Origin: Patescibacteria group bacterium
Lineage (GTDB): Bacteria; Patescibacteriota; Minisyncoccia; Phycocordibacterales; UBA918
Reading direction: 5' to 3'
DNA: 43,452 nt
NCBI GenBank assembly: GCA_018608435.1
Contig: JABAZV010000018.1
Span: 35,298 to 78,749 of the forward strand
Below, in pieces: positions 26,268-35,524 of this stretch (position 1 is its first letter; each line of letters begins with the position of its first letter). A program made the translations under genes and the position numbers. The notes below the pieces were generated by a model. It had not been told where the DNA came from. It ran no database searches and worked only from the letters and a program-made list of their open reading frames with translations.

Positions 26268-27633
26268 CAACGTTTCAAAACCGTTCTTTTTTCCGACCAA
26301 GTTAGTGGTTGTACTGACGGCGTACATATTGACAGGTTTTATTATTGCGGCCGCTTGGTTTGTTAAGCCTTCGGAATTCAATACTTTTCAGCCGTTGCGG
26401 TTGCTGATCATTATCTTTGCCAGCACGTTGCTAGCCAAGTACTTTTTCTACATGACCATTAGTCCACTAGAGTCTTTGCGGTCTTTTTATAGTAAAAAAT
26501 ATTGGAAAAAGAAACGGCCGCTTTATTATCCACGAGTTTCAGTAATTGTTCCTGCTTGGAACGAAGAAGTGGGAATCATCGCAACGATCGATTCTTTGCT
26601 GGCTAGCTCATATGAAAAACTTGAAGTCATTGTAGTTAACGACGGCTCTACTGATGGCTCAGATGAACTTATCAGGGCCTATTCAACTGAGATTCGGAAA
26701 AAGTTAAAAATTACTGGCAGCTATAAAAAAATCAGGTATCGTTATCAAAAAAATGCAGGTAAAGGAGCAGCCTTGAACAAGGCTATTAAGGTTGCCTCTG
26801 GCGATATTATTATTTCGATTGATGCAGATTGTTTGGTGGATAAGAACGCTATTTCAGCTTTTGTGCAACATTTTAGAAATCCGAAAGTAATGGGCGCTGT
26901 TGGGAACGTAAAGATTGGAAATACCTCGACGTTGCTTGGTACTATCCAAAGTTTGGAATTTTTGTTCTCGTTCTATTTCAAAAAGTGTGACTCTTTCCTT
27001 AACACTATTTATATTGTTGGCGGAGCTGCAGGCGCTTTCCGTAAAGAAGTCTTTGAGCAGATCGGCATTTACAATACAACCAACATTACCGAAGACATCG
27101 AGCTTTCAATGAGGATGCAAAACGCTGGTATGCGAATTGTCTATGCGAGCGACGCTATCGTGCATACAGAAGGTGCGAGCGATATGAAAGGACTCAAGAG
27201 TCAGCGATTGCGGTGGAAGCGCGGTCGGTTTGAAACCTTTTGGAATTATGTGCATATGTTTTTCAGCCGAAAAACACACCATAATAAACTTCTCAGCTTC
27301 TTGGTTTTGCCGTTGGCAATGTTTGCAGAGCTCCAGCTCTTGTTTGAAATACCTTTCGTGGTCTTTCTATATTTCTATTCCTTTGTTGCAACTGACTTTT
27401 CTTCTTTTATTTCAGGTATAATAGTCGTAAGTTCAATGTTCTTCTTTTTGATGGTCTTTGAAGATAAGAGCACTAGGCGTTTCAGTTTCTACATACTGGC
27501 GCCAGTAGGATGGTGTTTGTTTTATGTAATGACATATGTGGAGGCGAGTGCACTCATTCGTTCAATAGTTGGCCTTTTTAAAGGTGAGCGATTACATTGG
27601 CAGCGATGGGAAAGACAAGGTTTACAGAATTAA
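26257..27633 (+). CDS. GT2 processive glycosyltransferase (PgaC/IcaA-like)
   Basis: VSVIVPAWNEEVGIIATIDSLL, VVNDGSTDGS, ISIDADCLV, TEDIELSMRM, SQRLRWKRGRFE and TMs at both ends. Confidence 0.92.
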   Translation: MESNNVSKPFFFPTKLVVVLTAYILTGFIIAAAWFVKPSEFNTFQPLRLLIIIFASTLLAKYFFYMTISPLESLRSFYSKKYWKKKRPLYYPRVSVIVPAWNEEVGIIATIDSLLASSYEKLEVIVVNDGSTDGSDELIRAYSTEIRKKLKITGSYKKIRYRYQKNAGKGAALNKAIKVASGDIIISIDADCLVDKNAISAFVQHFRNPKVMGAVGNVKIGNTSTLLGTIQSLEFLFSFYFKKCDSFLNTIYIVGGAAGAFRKEVFEQIGIYNTTNITEDIELSMRMQNAGMRIVYASDAIVHTEGASDMKGLKSQRLRWKRGRFETFWNYVHMFFSRKTHHNKLLSFLVLPLAMFAELQLLFEIPFVVFLYFYSFVATDFSSFISGIIVVSSMFFFLMVFEDKSTRRFSFYILAPVGWCLFYVMTYVEASALIRSIVGLFKGERLHWQRWERQGLQN

Positions 27634-27650
27634 AATAATTACGGAACGAT

Positions 27651-29324
27651 ATGATGAATAAAACATGGAAGACGACAAGTGCCGGTTTGCTTGGAGTAGT
27701 AATGATGACGGTGGTGATTTTTGCTAGCCCACAATTTGTTGCGGCTGAAAATAACGTTATGGTCGCCACAGTGCAAAATGCCAGTGACGACGCAAGAAAT
27801 ATAAAAAATCGAAAGCACGGTGACATTAGTGCTGCCACGCACTATATGGGAAAGTTTGATGGAAAGACATATGTGCACGGTCTTCGGTTTGCAAATGTCG
27901 AACTGCCAATAGGTGCTAGAGTCATAGCGGCTGAGTTGCAGTTGTATTCGGCAGGTGGTGTTCAGGACGGAAAGGTGGAAGTGGTATTGCAGGCAGAAAC
28001 CGGTGCAGACTCAACCACATTTAGAGATAGGCATAATACCCCAGGAAGTCGCTCAGTAAGCGCAATGGCTTCACGACAAGTGCTTGATCAGGCAGATTGG
28101 TCAACTCAAGGATTTGGAGACACGATTGCGATTGATGTCAGTAACATTGTTGCTAATGCAGTAACTCAGGATGGATGGGAAAGTGGTAATGCCGTAACAA
28201 TCATCCAAGCATCCACTCCTGATTCGACTGGTTATGTGAGTTATTCTACGTATGATCGAGATGAGGCACGTGCGCCGCGTTTGATGATTACCTACAAAAC
28301 ATCAATCACAAACACGGTGGTTGATATGATCGACGATTTAACCGATACTATTCAAGTGCTTGAGCTAGAAATTGACGTACAAACTTCGCCGGACACAGTT
28401 GATGCTGGCGTAATGGCATGGATGTATCCAGGTCGACCAGCGTGTGTATCTTCGGATGAATATAGTGATGGACGGATAATAAACTTCCTCAAGCCAGAAT
28501 ACTTCACCGTGACTTCGGCTGGGCAAGTGAAATTGCTCGATGTTGCGTATGCTGGATGTAATGGTTTTTCACCAGAAAACGTTGCTTCAGTTCAGGCTAA
28601 TAGCGACTATTCGTTTGTGACGGTGTCAGCCGGAGGCGATAATGTAGAAGCGTTCTTCAACTCCTCACCAAGCAACCGATCTAACGCTATCAGCACATTT
28701 GTTTCGTTTGTGGTTGAAAATAACATGACTGGCGTTGAAATAGACTTTGAAGGTTATGGTGCGTGGAGTAGTGAAACATACTCTGGTTACAAAGCATTCT
28801 TGCAACAACTGGGTGATGAGCTGCACGCAGCGAACAAGCAATTGATGGTAGATATTCCACCGATTGGAACAACACTCGAGCAAAGCTACTATGAACTGAC
28901 ATATCAAGAAATGGCCGCGCTGCCGATCGATTACTTGGTCGTGATGGCGTACGACTATCAGTATGATTATGGAGCAGGGAAAGCAGTCGCTCCAAACGCA
29001 TGGGTTAGAGCAATTGTTGAGCACGCGCAAAAACACATTTCGGTAGATCGACTAGTGATTGGTTTGCCTTCATATGGTTACTACGGACGTGAGGGCTCAT
29101 ACGCGCTGACCATAACTGCAAGCGAGGTAGTGCGTGCAGCAGCCGGCAACACTTCGTTCAGTCGAGATGCACTATCTTATGAAATGAAAGGGACAAAAAA
29201 CGGCATATCATACGTTTACCAAGATCAAGAGTCATTAGACAAAAAACGAGCAATGATTGAATCGCTCGGCGTAAAGTTTATCTCTGTCTGGGCATTAGGT
29301 GGGAACGAATGGTTCTCGGAATAG
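27651..29324 (+). CDS. Secreted protein with DNRLRE-like N-domain and GH18-like domain
   Basis: Signal peptide, ~190-aa beta domain, then MTGVEIDFEGYG (GH18 DxE), LPIDYLVVMAYDYQYDY, RLVIGLPSYGY, FISVWALGGNEW. Confidence 0.88.
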   Translation: MMNKTWKTTSAGLLGVVMMTVVIFASPQFVAAENNVMVATVQNASDDARNIKNRKHGDISAATHYMGKFDGKTYVHGLRFANVELPIGARVIAAELQLYSAGGVQDGKVEVVLQAETGADSTTFRDRHNTPGSRSVSAMASRQVLDQADWSTQGFGDTIAIDVSNIVANAVTQDGWESGNAVTIIQASTPDSTGYVSYSTYDRDEARAPRLMITYKTSITNTVVDMIDDLTDTIQVLELEIDVQTSPDTVDAGVMAWMYPGRPACVSSDEYSDGRIINFLKPEYFTVTSAGQVKLLDVAYAGCNGFSPENVASVQANSDYSFVTVSAGGDNVEAFFNSSPSNRSNAISTFVSFVVENNMTGVEIDFEGYGAWSSETYSGYKAFLQQLGDELHAANKQLMVDIPPIGTTLEQSYYELTYQEMAALPIDYLVVMAYDYQYDYGAGKAVAPNAWVRAIVEHAQKHISVDRLVIGLPSYGYYGREGSYALTITASEVVRAAAGNTSFSRDALSYEMKGTKNGISYVYQDQESLDKKRAMIESLGVKFISVWALGGNEWFSE

Positions 29325-29349
29325 TCTTATTTTGATCGAATTTACAAAG

Positions 29350-29370
29350 CACCCGAAAGGGTGTTTTTTT
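29350..29370 (+). terminator. Rho-independent terminator
   Basis: CACCC-gaaa-GGGTG followed by TTTTTTT. Confidence 0.9.
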
Positions 29371-29517
29371 GGTAGTAATACTGCTTGGATGGTGGAATTT
29401 ATGCATCTTTGATTACAAATACTCTATGTGATTAAAATTAAACGTGTATCTCTCAAAAGATAAACACTTGTCGCCATAAAACGTAGCTTCAAGTGATAAT
29501 TCATTTATACAGGTAGT

Positions 29518-29640
29518 CATAGCAAAAAGAATAATTGCACTAAATTCAAAAAAGAAGAAGTCACCTCGTAAAAGTGAAAAACGTTTGTCTGTAAAAGATT
29601 AATGCTTGTAAATAAAGCGAGTTAGAGAAATAAAAAGTAG
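29518..29640 (+). pseudogene. Decayed duplicate of the 41-aa basic peptide gene at 30945
   Basis: AGAATAATTGCACTAAATTCAAAAAAGAAGAAGTCACCTCGTAAAAGTGAAAAACGTTTG aligns with the 30945 ORF. The start is lost and in-frame stops are present. Confidence 0.75.
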
Positions 29641-29880
29641 AGCAATTGTTTTGATTAATGGTTCAAGAGTAAAAAAGTACACCTGAAAATGTGATTGTTG
29701 TTATGCAAACATGATCTTTTCGATCAGTAAAATGGATGTGTTTTTGTTGCGCTTATTATAGGCAGTAACATTATGGTTTTTATCCCCGTCATGTTTCAAG
29801 TTGGTTCTGTTTATTTTTGATATAATAAGAATATGCGGTCGAGCTTTGCCACCACAACTACTTCTGACACAAATTAATAA

Positions 29881-29914
29881 AACAAAAAAACATTCAGATG
29901 AATGTGTTTTTTGT
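29881..29914. terminator. Bidirectional terminator
   Basis: AACAAAAAAACATTC-aga-TGAATGTGTTTTTTGTT. Confidence 0.75.
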
Positions 29915-29936
29915 TATTAGTGAGAATATAAATGGT

Positions 29937-30359
29937 TTACCCTAATTCTTTAATGGTTGCTACTAGGTCCTTTAAATCAGTTGAAGATTTTACAAAGTAC
30001 TTATCTGCGCCTAATGACAGTAAATTTTTTATGTCATCACGATTACTTTTATTTGAAAATACTATGACAGGGATAGAAGACAAATCTTCTTTCTCCTTTA
30101 GCTCTTTTAGTATTTCTTCTCCACTTTTACCAGGCAGCATCAAGTCTAAGATGATTATGCTGGGTTTATATTGTTCAGCCATAGCAATAGCTTCTAGTCC
30201 GTCTCCTGTGGTGTAGGGGATGCATCCTTGCGAAACAAGTATGTTTACAACTAATTCTTGAATCATTGCATCGTCCTCTATCATAAGCACCTTAATGCCC
30301 CCAAGCTCTTTTTTTTCCATAGAAGATAAAGCATCTTCAACTTTTTTTGATACAGACAT
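29937..30359 (-). CDS. Orphan receiver-only response regulator, paralogue of 11059-11502
   Basis: KVLMIEDDAMIQELVVNILVSQGCIPYTTGDGLEAIAMAEQYKPSIIILDLMLPGKSGEEIL, near-collinear with the first RR. Preferred start MSVSKK (30359). Confidence 0.92.
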   Translation of the reverse strand: MSVSKKVEDALSSMEKKELGGIKVLMIEDDAMIQELVVNILVSQGCIPYTTGDGLEAIAMAEQYKPSIIILDLMLPGKSGEEILKELKEKEDLSSIPVIVFSNKSNRDDIKNLLSLGADKYFVKSSTDLKDLVATIKELG

Positions 30360-30631
30360 AATTTTTTTATTTGATATTATTTTAACACGAAATCTTAATT
30401 CTAAAAGTATATTCAGATTCTTATATAGCAAGTACTTGTAAAAGAAGTTTAATTCTCGCTTGGATAGTGATTGGCGATTGGATGTCGCGAGATAAGAAGT
30501 TTGACTTTAGATCAATTATATCGTTCGTGAATTTAGACATTGGCAGCAAATAAACTTATTTTTTCTGACTTACGTAACTGTTCTTAAGAAAGTATAAATT
30601 ATGAAGATCTTTCACTAATAGGATTATTCTC

Positions 30632-30799
30632 ATGAGATATGATAAAAAAGATACTCAACAGTTACCATTTTTAAATAATATTAGATTGACCCTGTGGCAT
30701 TGGATAGTTTGCCGTTACAGATGGCGACACTATGATATAGATGGTGCGAAGTGCACTTTGTGCGACAGACGTGTTCATTTACATTCATACAATGATTAA
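30632..30799 (+). CDS. Small 55-aa protein with CxxC...HxH motif
   Basis: MRYDKKDTQQLPFLNNIRLTLWHWIVCRYRWRHYDIDGAKCTLCDRRVHLHSYND*. Too short for the ORF track. Confidence 0.5.
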   Translation: MRYDKKDTQQLPFLNNIRLTLWHWIVCRYRWRHYDIDGAKCTLCDRRVHLHSYND

Positions 30800-30944
30800 A
30801 TATTTCTGGAACTTTATCGTCTTTTGCGTAAAACGTTGGAGGGCGATTTTTTTGTTCTATTCTGTCAAAAGAAGTTGTTTCGCTATGTTTAAAGTGAAGC
30901 TTTAAAAAATTAGCATCAAATAAAATTTAATGTATACTGCAACC

Positions 30945-31070
30945 ATGTCAAATAGAATAATTGCATTAAGTCCAAAAAAGAAGAAGAAGTCTCCTCACAA
31001 AACTGAGAAGCGTTTGGCAATAAAGCGAGAAATGCTTGCAAAGAAGGCGAGTAAGAAAAAAGCCAAGTAG
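30945..31070 (+). CDS. 41-aa highly basic peptide
   Basis: MSNRIIALSPKKKKKSPHKTEKRLAIKREMLAKKASKKKAK*. TATACT 6 nt before ATG and a terminator downstream at 31110. Confidence 0.75.
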   Translation: MSNRIIALSPKKKKKSPHKTEKRLAIKREMLAKKASKKKAK

Positions 31071-31109
31071 AGCAGCTGTCTTTGTTTGTGGCTTAAGTAC
31101 TAATAAATA

Positions 31110-31131
31110 ACGCACTAAGGGTGTGTTTTTT
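31110..31131 (+). terminator. Rho-independent terminator
   Basis: ACGCAC-taag-GGTGTGT followed by TTTTTT. Confidence 0.7.
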
Positions 31132-31229
31132 GGTATTAAGAAAATATGCCTTTCTCATGCGATTAGTTCAATTGTTTTCATACGAGTAAAGTAAAGCCCT
31201 CAAAAGAGATTTTTGTTATACTGTTAGAT

Positions 31230-32450
31230 ATGAACGAAATTACCTGCCCGCATTGCCATAAAGTATTTGAATTAGATCAAACCGGTTACGCTGATATTTT
31301 AAAACAAATCAAAAACAAAGAATTCGATAAAGAACTGCACGACCGGTTGGAGCTTGCAGCCAAGGATAAAGAAAGTGCAATAAAGTTGGCTGAAGAAAAA
31401 ACTACGAATGAATTGAGGGTTAAGTTTTCTCAGTTAGATAAGAAACATGGTGAGGATGCAGCAAAAAAAGATGCGCAGATTAATGCGCTTGAGGCACAAA
31501 TTGCCGCGTCTTCAACTGAACAGCGGCTGGCTGTGGTTGAGGCAATGTCAGTAGTTGAGAAAGAGCGAGATACGCTAGCAAATGACCTGAAAAGTAAAGA
31601 TGCTGAAAAGCAGCTGCTGGAGTCTTCTTTGAAAGATAAATATGAAAGTGAGCTGAAAAGCAAGGATGAAATGATCGAGTACTACAAAGACATGAAAGCC
31701 AAGTTGTCTACCAAAATGGTGGGGGAGACGTTGGAGCTGCACTGCGAGACGGAATTCAATCGCTTGCGTGCAACGGCGTTTCAGAATGCGTATTTCGAAA
31801 AGGATAACGACGCGTCAGCTGGAACAAAAGGAGACTACATATATAAAGATATTGACGAAAACGGTACTGAGATTATTTCAATTATGTTTGAAATGAAAAA
31901 CGAAGGCGACGAAACGGCGACCAAGAAAAAGAATGAAGACTTCCTCGCCAAACTCGATGCTGACCGAGTCAAAAAAGGCTGTGAGTTCGCTGTGCTGGTT
32001 TCTCTGCTTGAGAGCGACAGTGAGCTGTACAACACTGGAATTGTAGACATGTCGCACAAGCATGACAAAATGTATGTTATTCGGCCACAGTTTTTTATTC
32101 CGATCATCACACTGCTTCGTAACGCTGCAATGAATTCGCTGCAATATAAGTCGGAGTTGGCTGTTGTGCGTTCTCAGAGTCTCGATGTGACAAATTTTGA
32201 ATCAGAGCTGAATGATTTTCGTGAATCGTTTGGGAATAGTTACCGCAAAGCTTCTGATCGATTTCAAGATGCTGTTTCAAGCATCGACAAATCAATTGAA
32301 CAATTACAGAAAACCAAAGACAATTTACTAAAATCAGAAAATCACTATAGAATTGCCAGTAACAAAGCTGATGAATTGTCGGTAAAGCGTCTGACTAAAA
32401 ACAACCCTACAATGCAAGCCAAGTTTGAAGCGTTGAATACTGAAGAGTAA
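31230..32450 (+). CDS. DUF2130 domain protein with N-terminal CxxC zinc ribbon
   Basis: CPHCHKVFEL, long coiled coil, MKAKLSTKMVGETLELHCETEFNRLR, GTKGDYIYKDIDENGTEIISIMFEMKNE. Confidence 0.92.
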   Translation: MNEITCPHCHKVFELDQTGYADILKQIKNKEFDKELHDRLELAAKDKESAIKLAEEKTTNELRVKFSQLDKKHGEDAAKKDAQINALEAQIAASSTEQRLAVVEAMSVVEKERDTLANDLKSKDAEKQLLESSLKDKYESELKSKDEMIEYYKDMKAKLSTKMVGETLELHCETEFNRLRATAFQNAYFEKDNDASAGTKGDYIYKDIDENGTEIISIMFEMKNEGDETATKKKNEDFLAKLDADRVKKGCEFAVLVSLLESDSELYNTGIVDMSHKHDKMYVIRPQFFIPIITLLRNAAMNSLQYKSELAVVRSQSLDVTNFESELNDFRESFGNSYRKASDRFQDAVSSIDKSIEQLQKTKDNLLKSENHYRIASNKADELSVKRLTKNNPTMQAKFEALNTEE

Positions 32451-32464
32451 TAGCGGTTGTTTTC
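32407..32464 (+). repeat. Direct repeat, copy 1 (3' end of DUF2130 gene)
   Basis: CTACAATGCAAGCCAAGTTTGAAGCGTTGAATACTGAAGAGTAATAGCGGTTGTTTTC. Confidence 0.9.
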
Positions 32465-32529
32465 CAGCAAACACTCATGTGTCATGCGGGTGATTTAGAG
32501 TTTTATGAAAGCAGGTTAAGATTTAATTT

Positions 32530-33615
32530 ATGAACGAAGCTTCTCCAATTAACAAATTAGAACACTCCGAAACATTTAACTCAGAGATTCTGTCTGATAT
32601 TGCGTCTGTGTATGGAATATCGACACTTAAGTATATAAGCTCTCCTGAAAAAGGCATTATTACAGAAAATGCTATTTTAGAAGACGACGAAGGAATTCGT
32701 TATTTTGTGAAGCTTTATCGACCGGAGAAAACGAAAGACACAGCGGGCATATACCGAGCAGCTGAGTTGGTGGCTGAAAATCCAGATATACCCGTTTCGC
32801 TCCCAATATCCATTGGCGGCTCGCACACCGCATCGATAGATGGCCGGTCGCTTGCGCTTTTTCCTTACATTGAACACCGAACTGAGTTTCCGCAGAACAA
32901 AGAAGAAGACCGCGTGCTGACGAGTAATATCGCAAGAAATTTAGGTCGTATCCATGCTATGCCTGTGCAGACTGATGAAGACATGATTAAGCCAATCAAG
33001 CGCTGGCAATCAGAAAGCGTTGGTGCTCGTGTAGAAGAATTGCAGCGATTAAAAGACCATATTGATAGTTTGTCAGACCTTAGTGATTTTGATTCGCAAG
33101 CTCTTGAGGTGATTGCTACAAAAACTCAACTACTTGAACAATTGCCAGACGTGTCTGGTGAGCAACAAGAATTGGCGATTTGTCATGGAGATTACCATGG
33201 TCACAATGTCTTATTTAACGAAGAGATGGAAGTTGTCGCAATCATAGACTGGGACAACGCTGGCTTAGCTGATCCGTATATCGACTTTCTGCAAACGTTT
33301 ATGACGAACGTGATAAACAAAAAATTTGATACTTATCAAACAGAAAGAAAAGAAAATGCACAAACATTCATAAAAAGCTACGTAGAAGGTGCTGGTAAAG
33401 AAATTGACACTGAGCGTCTCAAGGCATCTTACGGTTTGTTTATGCACCAGCGTATCGGTGCTGCTTGGCCTTTAAACCAACATTATTTTGACGATAACAC
33501 AAGGAATGACGACAGGCTGCAGAATACTTTGGATAAATCGATCGCGTATGCTGAGCACTATGATGAAATTCTATATTTTATCCTTTCAATCCTTCAGGAA
33601 ATTGAAACAGAATAA
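32530..33615 (+). CDS. APH-family phosphotransferase (homoserine kinase type II-like)
   Basis: AICHGDYHGHNVLFNEEMEVVAIIDWDNAGLADPYIDFLQTF (Brenner-type HGDxHxxN and DFG-like IDWD). Confidence 0.92.
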   Translation: MNEASPINKLEHSETFNSEILSDIASVYGISTLKYISSPEKGIITENAILEDDEGIRYFVKLYRPEKTKDTAGIYRAAELVAENPDIPVSLPISIGGSHTASIDGRSLALFPYIEHRTEFPQNKEEDRVLTSNIARNLGRIHAMPVQTDEDMIKPIKRWQSESVGARVEELQRLKDHIDSLSDLSDFDSQALEVIATKTQLLEQLPDVSGEQQELAICHGDYHGHNVLFNEEMEVVAIIDWDNAGLADPYIDFLQTFMTNVINKKFDTYQTERKENAQTFIKSYVEGAGKEIDTERLKASYGLFMHQRIGAAWPLNQHYFDDNTRNDDRLQNTLDKSIAYAEHYDEILYFILSILQEIETE

Positions 33616-33651
33616 TACTGGATGATTACAGTTGTTTGTAAAGTAATAGTT

Positions 33652-33710
33652 CTACAATAGAAAGACAAGTTTGAAGCGTTGAATACTGAAGAGGAATAGC
33701 GGTTATTTTC
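33652..33710 (+). repeat. Direct repeat, copy 2 (displaced DUF2130 3' end)
   Basis: CTACAATAGAAAGACAAGTTTGAAGCGTTGAATACTGAAGAGGAATAGCGGTTATTTTC. Two mismatches over the 3' 45 bp relative to copy 1. Confidence 0.9.
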
Positions 33711-33771
33711 TTAAAGTATGTTATCGTACCTCAACTAGTACGAGTTTTGTGCGTCTAATTAACAATTAAAT

Positions 33772-35355
33772 ATGCTGGAAAAACTATCTTCATACCTAAC
33801 GCCAAGTAACTGGCGACTTGATACGCTGTCTGGACTGACGGTGGCTTTGGCTTTGGTTCCTGAGGCGATTGCGTTTTCGTTTGTGGCCGGAGTAGAGCCG
33901 ATTGTTGGACTGTACGCTGCTGCAATGGTGAGTTTGATCGCTGCTTTGCTCAGTGGTAGGCCTGGGATGATTTCGGGTGCTACTGGAGCGCTTGCAGTTG
34001 TGATGGCCGAGCTGGTACGCAGTCATGGGGTGGAGTATTTGTTTGCCACGGTAATTTTGATGGGCTTTATTCAGTTGGTTATTGCTGTATTTAGGTTAGG
34101 TAAGTTTTCTCGCATCATTCCTTATCCGGTTATGTTGGGTTTTGTTAATGGTTTGGCGATTGTTATTTTCTTAGCCCAATTGCCGCAGCTGCAGTCGTTT
34201 ACGCCGGAAGGTCATTTTGGTTGGTCTCACGGAACTTGGTTGCCGCAAGCTGAACTTTTAACAATGTTTGGACTGATCGCCCTTACGATGGCTGTGATTT
34301 ATTTTCTTCCACGTTTTACCAAAGCAATCCCAGCATCACTCGCTTCAATATCACTGGTAACCATAATAGTCATACTGCTGGACATTGATACTCCGACGGT
34401 CTATGACATGTTGAAAGGTAATTCGCTAAGCGCAGGATTGCCGTCTTTTGGTATTCCTGACGTACCGTTTGGGCTTGAGACTCTAAAGATAATCTTTCCG
34501 TTTGCAATTGTTTTAGCTTTTATTGGGTTGGTTGAGTCACTCATGACCATGTCGCTTATTGATGAAAAGACTGATACTCGCGGGAAGAGTAATGTTGAAT
34601 GTTCCGCACAAGGTGTGGCTAATGTTGTGACGGGCTTTTTTGGAGGAATGGGCGGTTGTGCGATGGTTGGTCAAAGTATGATCAATATGGATTCTGGCGG
34701 GCGAGGGCGATTGGCTGGGATTGTGGCCGGGATAACTCTCTTTGGTTTTATCTTGTTTGCTGGATCGTTGATTGAAAAGATTCCGCTGGCGGCGCTCACT
34801 GGCGTTATGTTTATGGTTGTTTTGGGTACTTTTGCTTGGTCGAGTATTAGGGTGTTGCCTAGAATTCCTTTTTCAGATGCGTTTGTATTAGTGCTTGTTT
34901 CTATTACGACAGTGTTTTATGACTTGGCGATTGCTGTGATAGTGGGAATTGTTGTATCGGCTTTGGTCTTCAGCTGGAAACGTTCACAGAATATTCGCTC
35001 TAGAACATACGTCGACAAAGACGGTGTTAAACACTACGAGTTGAGTGGTTTGGTTTACTTTGCTTCCATCGAGAATTTCTCCAGAACTTTTACGCCGACT
35101 ACCGACCCCGCTTGTGTGGAAATCGATTTTGCAGAAGCGCGAATTCTTGATCATTCAGGCATCGAGGCACTCAATTCTTTAACCGAAAAGTACTTACAAG
35201 CTGGCACCACGCTTCATTTGCGTCATCTGAGTCATGACTGCAGAAGGTTGCTTAAAAACGCGGAAAAGGTAGTTAAAGTAAATGTTAAAGAAGATCCTGT
35301 TTATGAAGTGGCTGATGATGATCTGGATTCACAGGGCTTTGTTATTAAGGGTTAG
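33772..35355 (+). CDS. SulP family anion transporter with STAS domain
   Basis: LSGLTVALALVPEAIAFSFVAGVEPIVGLYAA, GATGALAVV, ECSAQGVANVVTGFFGGMGGCAMVGQSMIN, C-terminal STAS. Confidence 0.95.
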   Translation: MLEKLSSYLTPSNWRLDTLSGLTVALALVPEAIAFSFVAGVEPIVGLYAAAMVSLIAALLSGRPGMISGATGALAVVMAELVRSHGVEYLFATVILMGFIQLVIAVFRLGKFSRIIPYPVMLGFVNGLAIVIFLAQLPQLQSFTPEGHFGWSHGTWLPQAELLTMFGLIALTMAVIYFLPRFTKAIPASLASISLVTIIVILLDIDTPTVYDMLKGNSLSAGLPSFGIPDVPFGLETLKIIFPFAIVLAFIGLVESLMTMSLIDEKTDTRGKSNVECSAQGVANVVTGFFGGMGGCAMVGQSMINMDSGGRGRLAGIVAGITLFGFILFAGSLIEKIPLAALTGVMFMVVLGTFAWSSIRVLPRIPFSDAFVLVLVSITTVFYDLAIAVIVGIVVSALVFSWKRSQNIRSRTYVDKDGVKHYELSGLVYFASIENFSRTFTPTTDPACVEIDFAEARILDHSGIEALNSLTEKYLQAGTTLHLRHLSHDCRRLLKNAEKVVKVNVKEDPVYEVADDDLDSQGFVIKG

Positions 35356-35524
35356 TCTTAGAAGAGGGAGTGAGTGTGGCAAATGATGTTTCTGATCTTA
35401 TCTGCAGTGCCCCTGTTTCAAATTTTTAAGTACTAGTTGGGTCATGTTGTGGTAAGAAAACGCTTGTTCTTACGTCTTCTTGAAGACAAAAGATACACAG
35501 TTTTTGTGTATGTAATTTCTGCTC

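Noticed and set aside
32672-32935. 87-aa minus-strand ORF inside the APH kinase gene
   Set aside because: Antisense to a well-supported kinase CDS; no independent signals.
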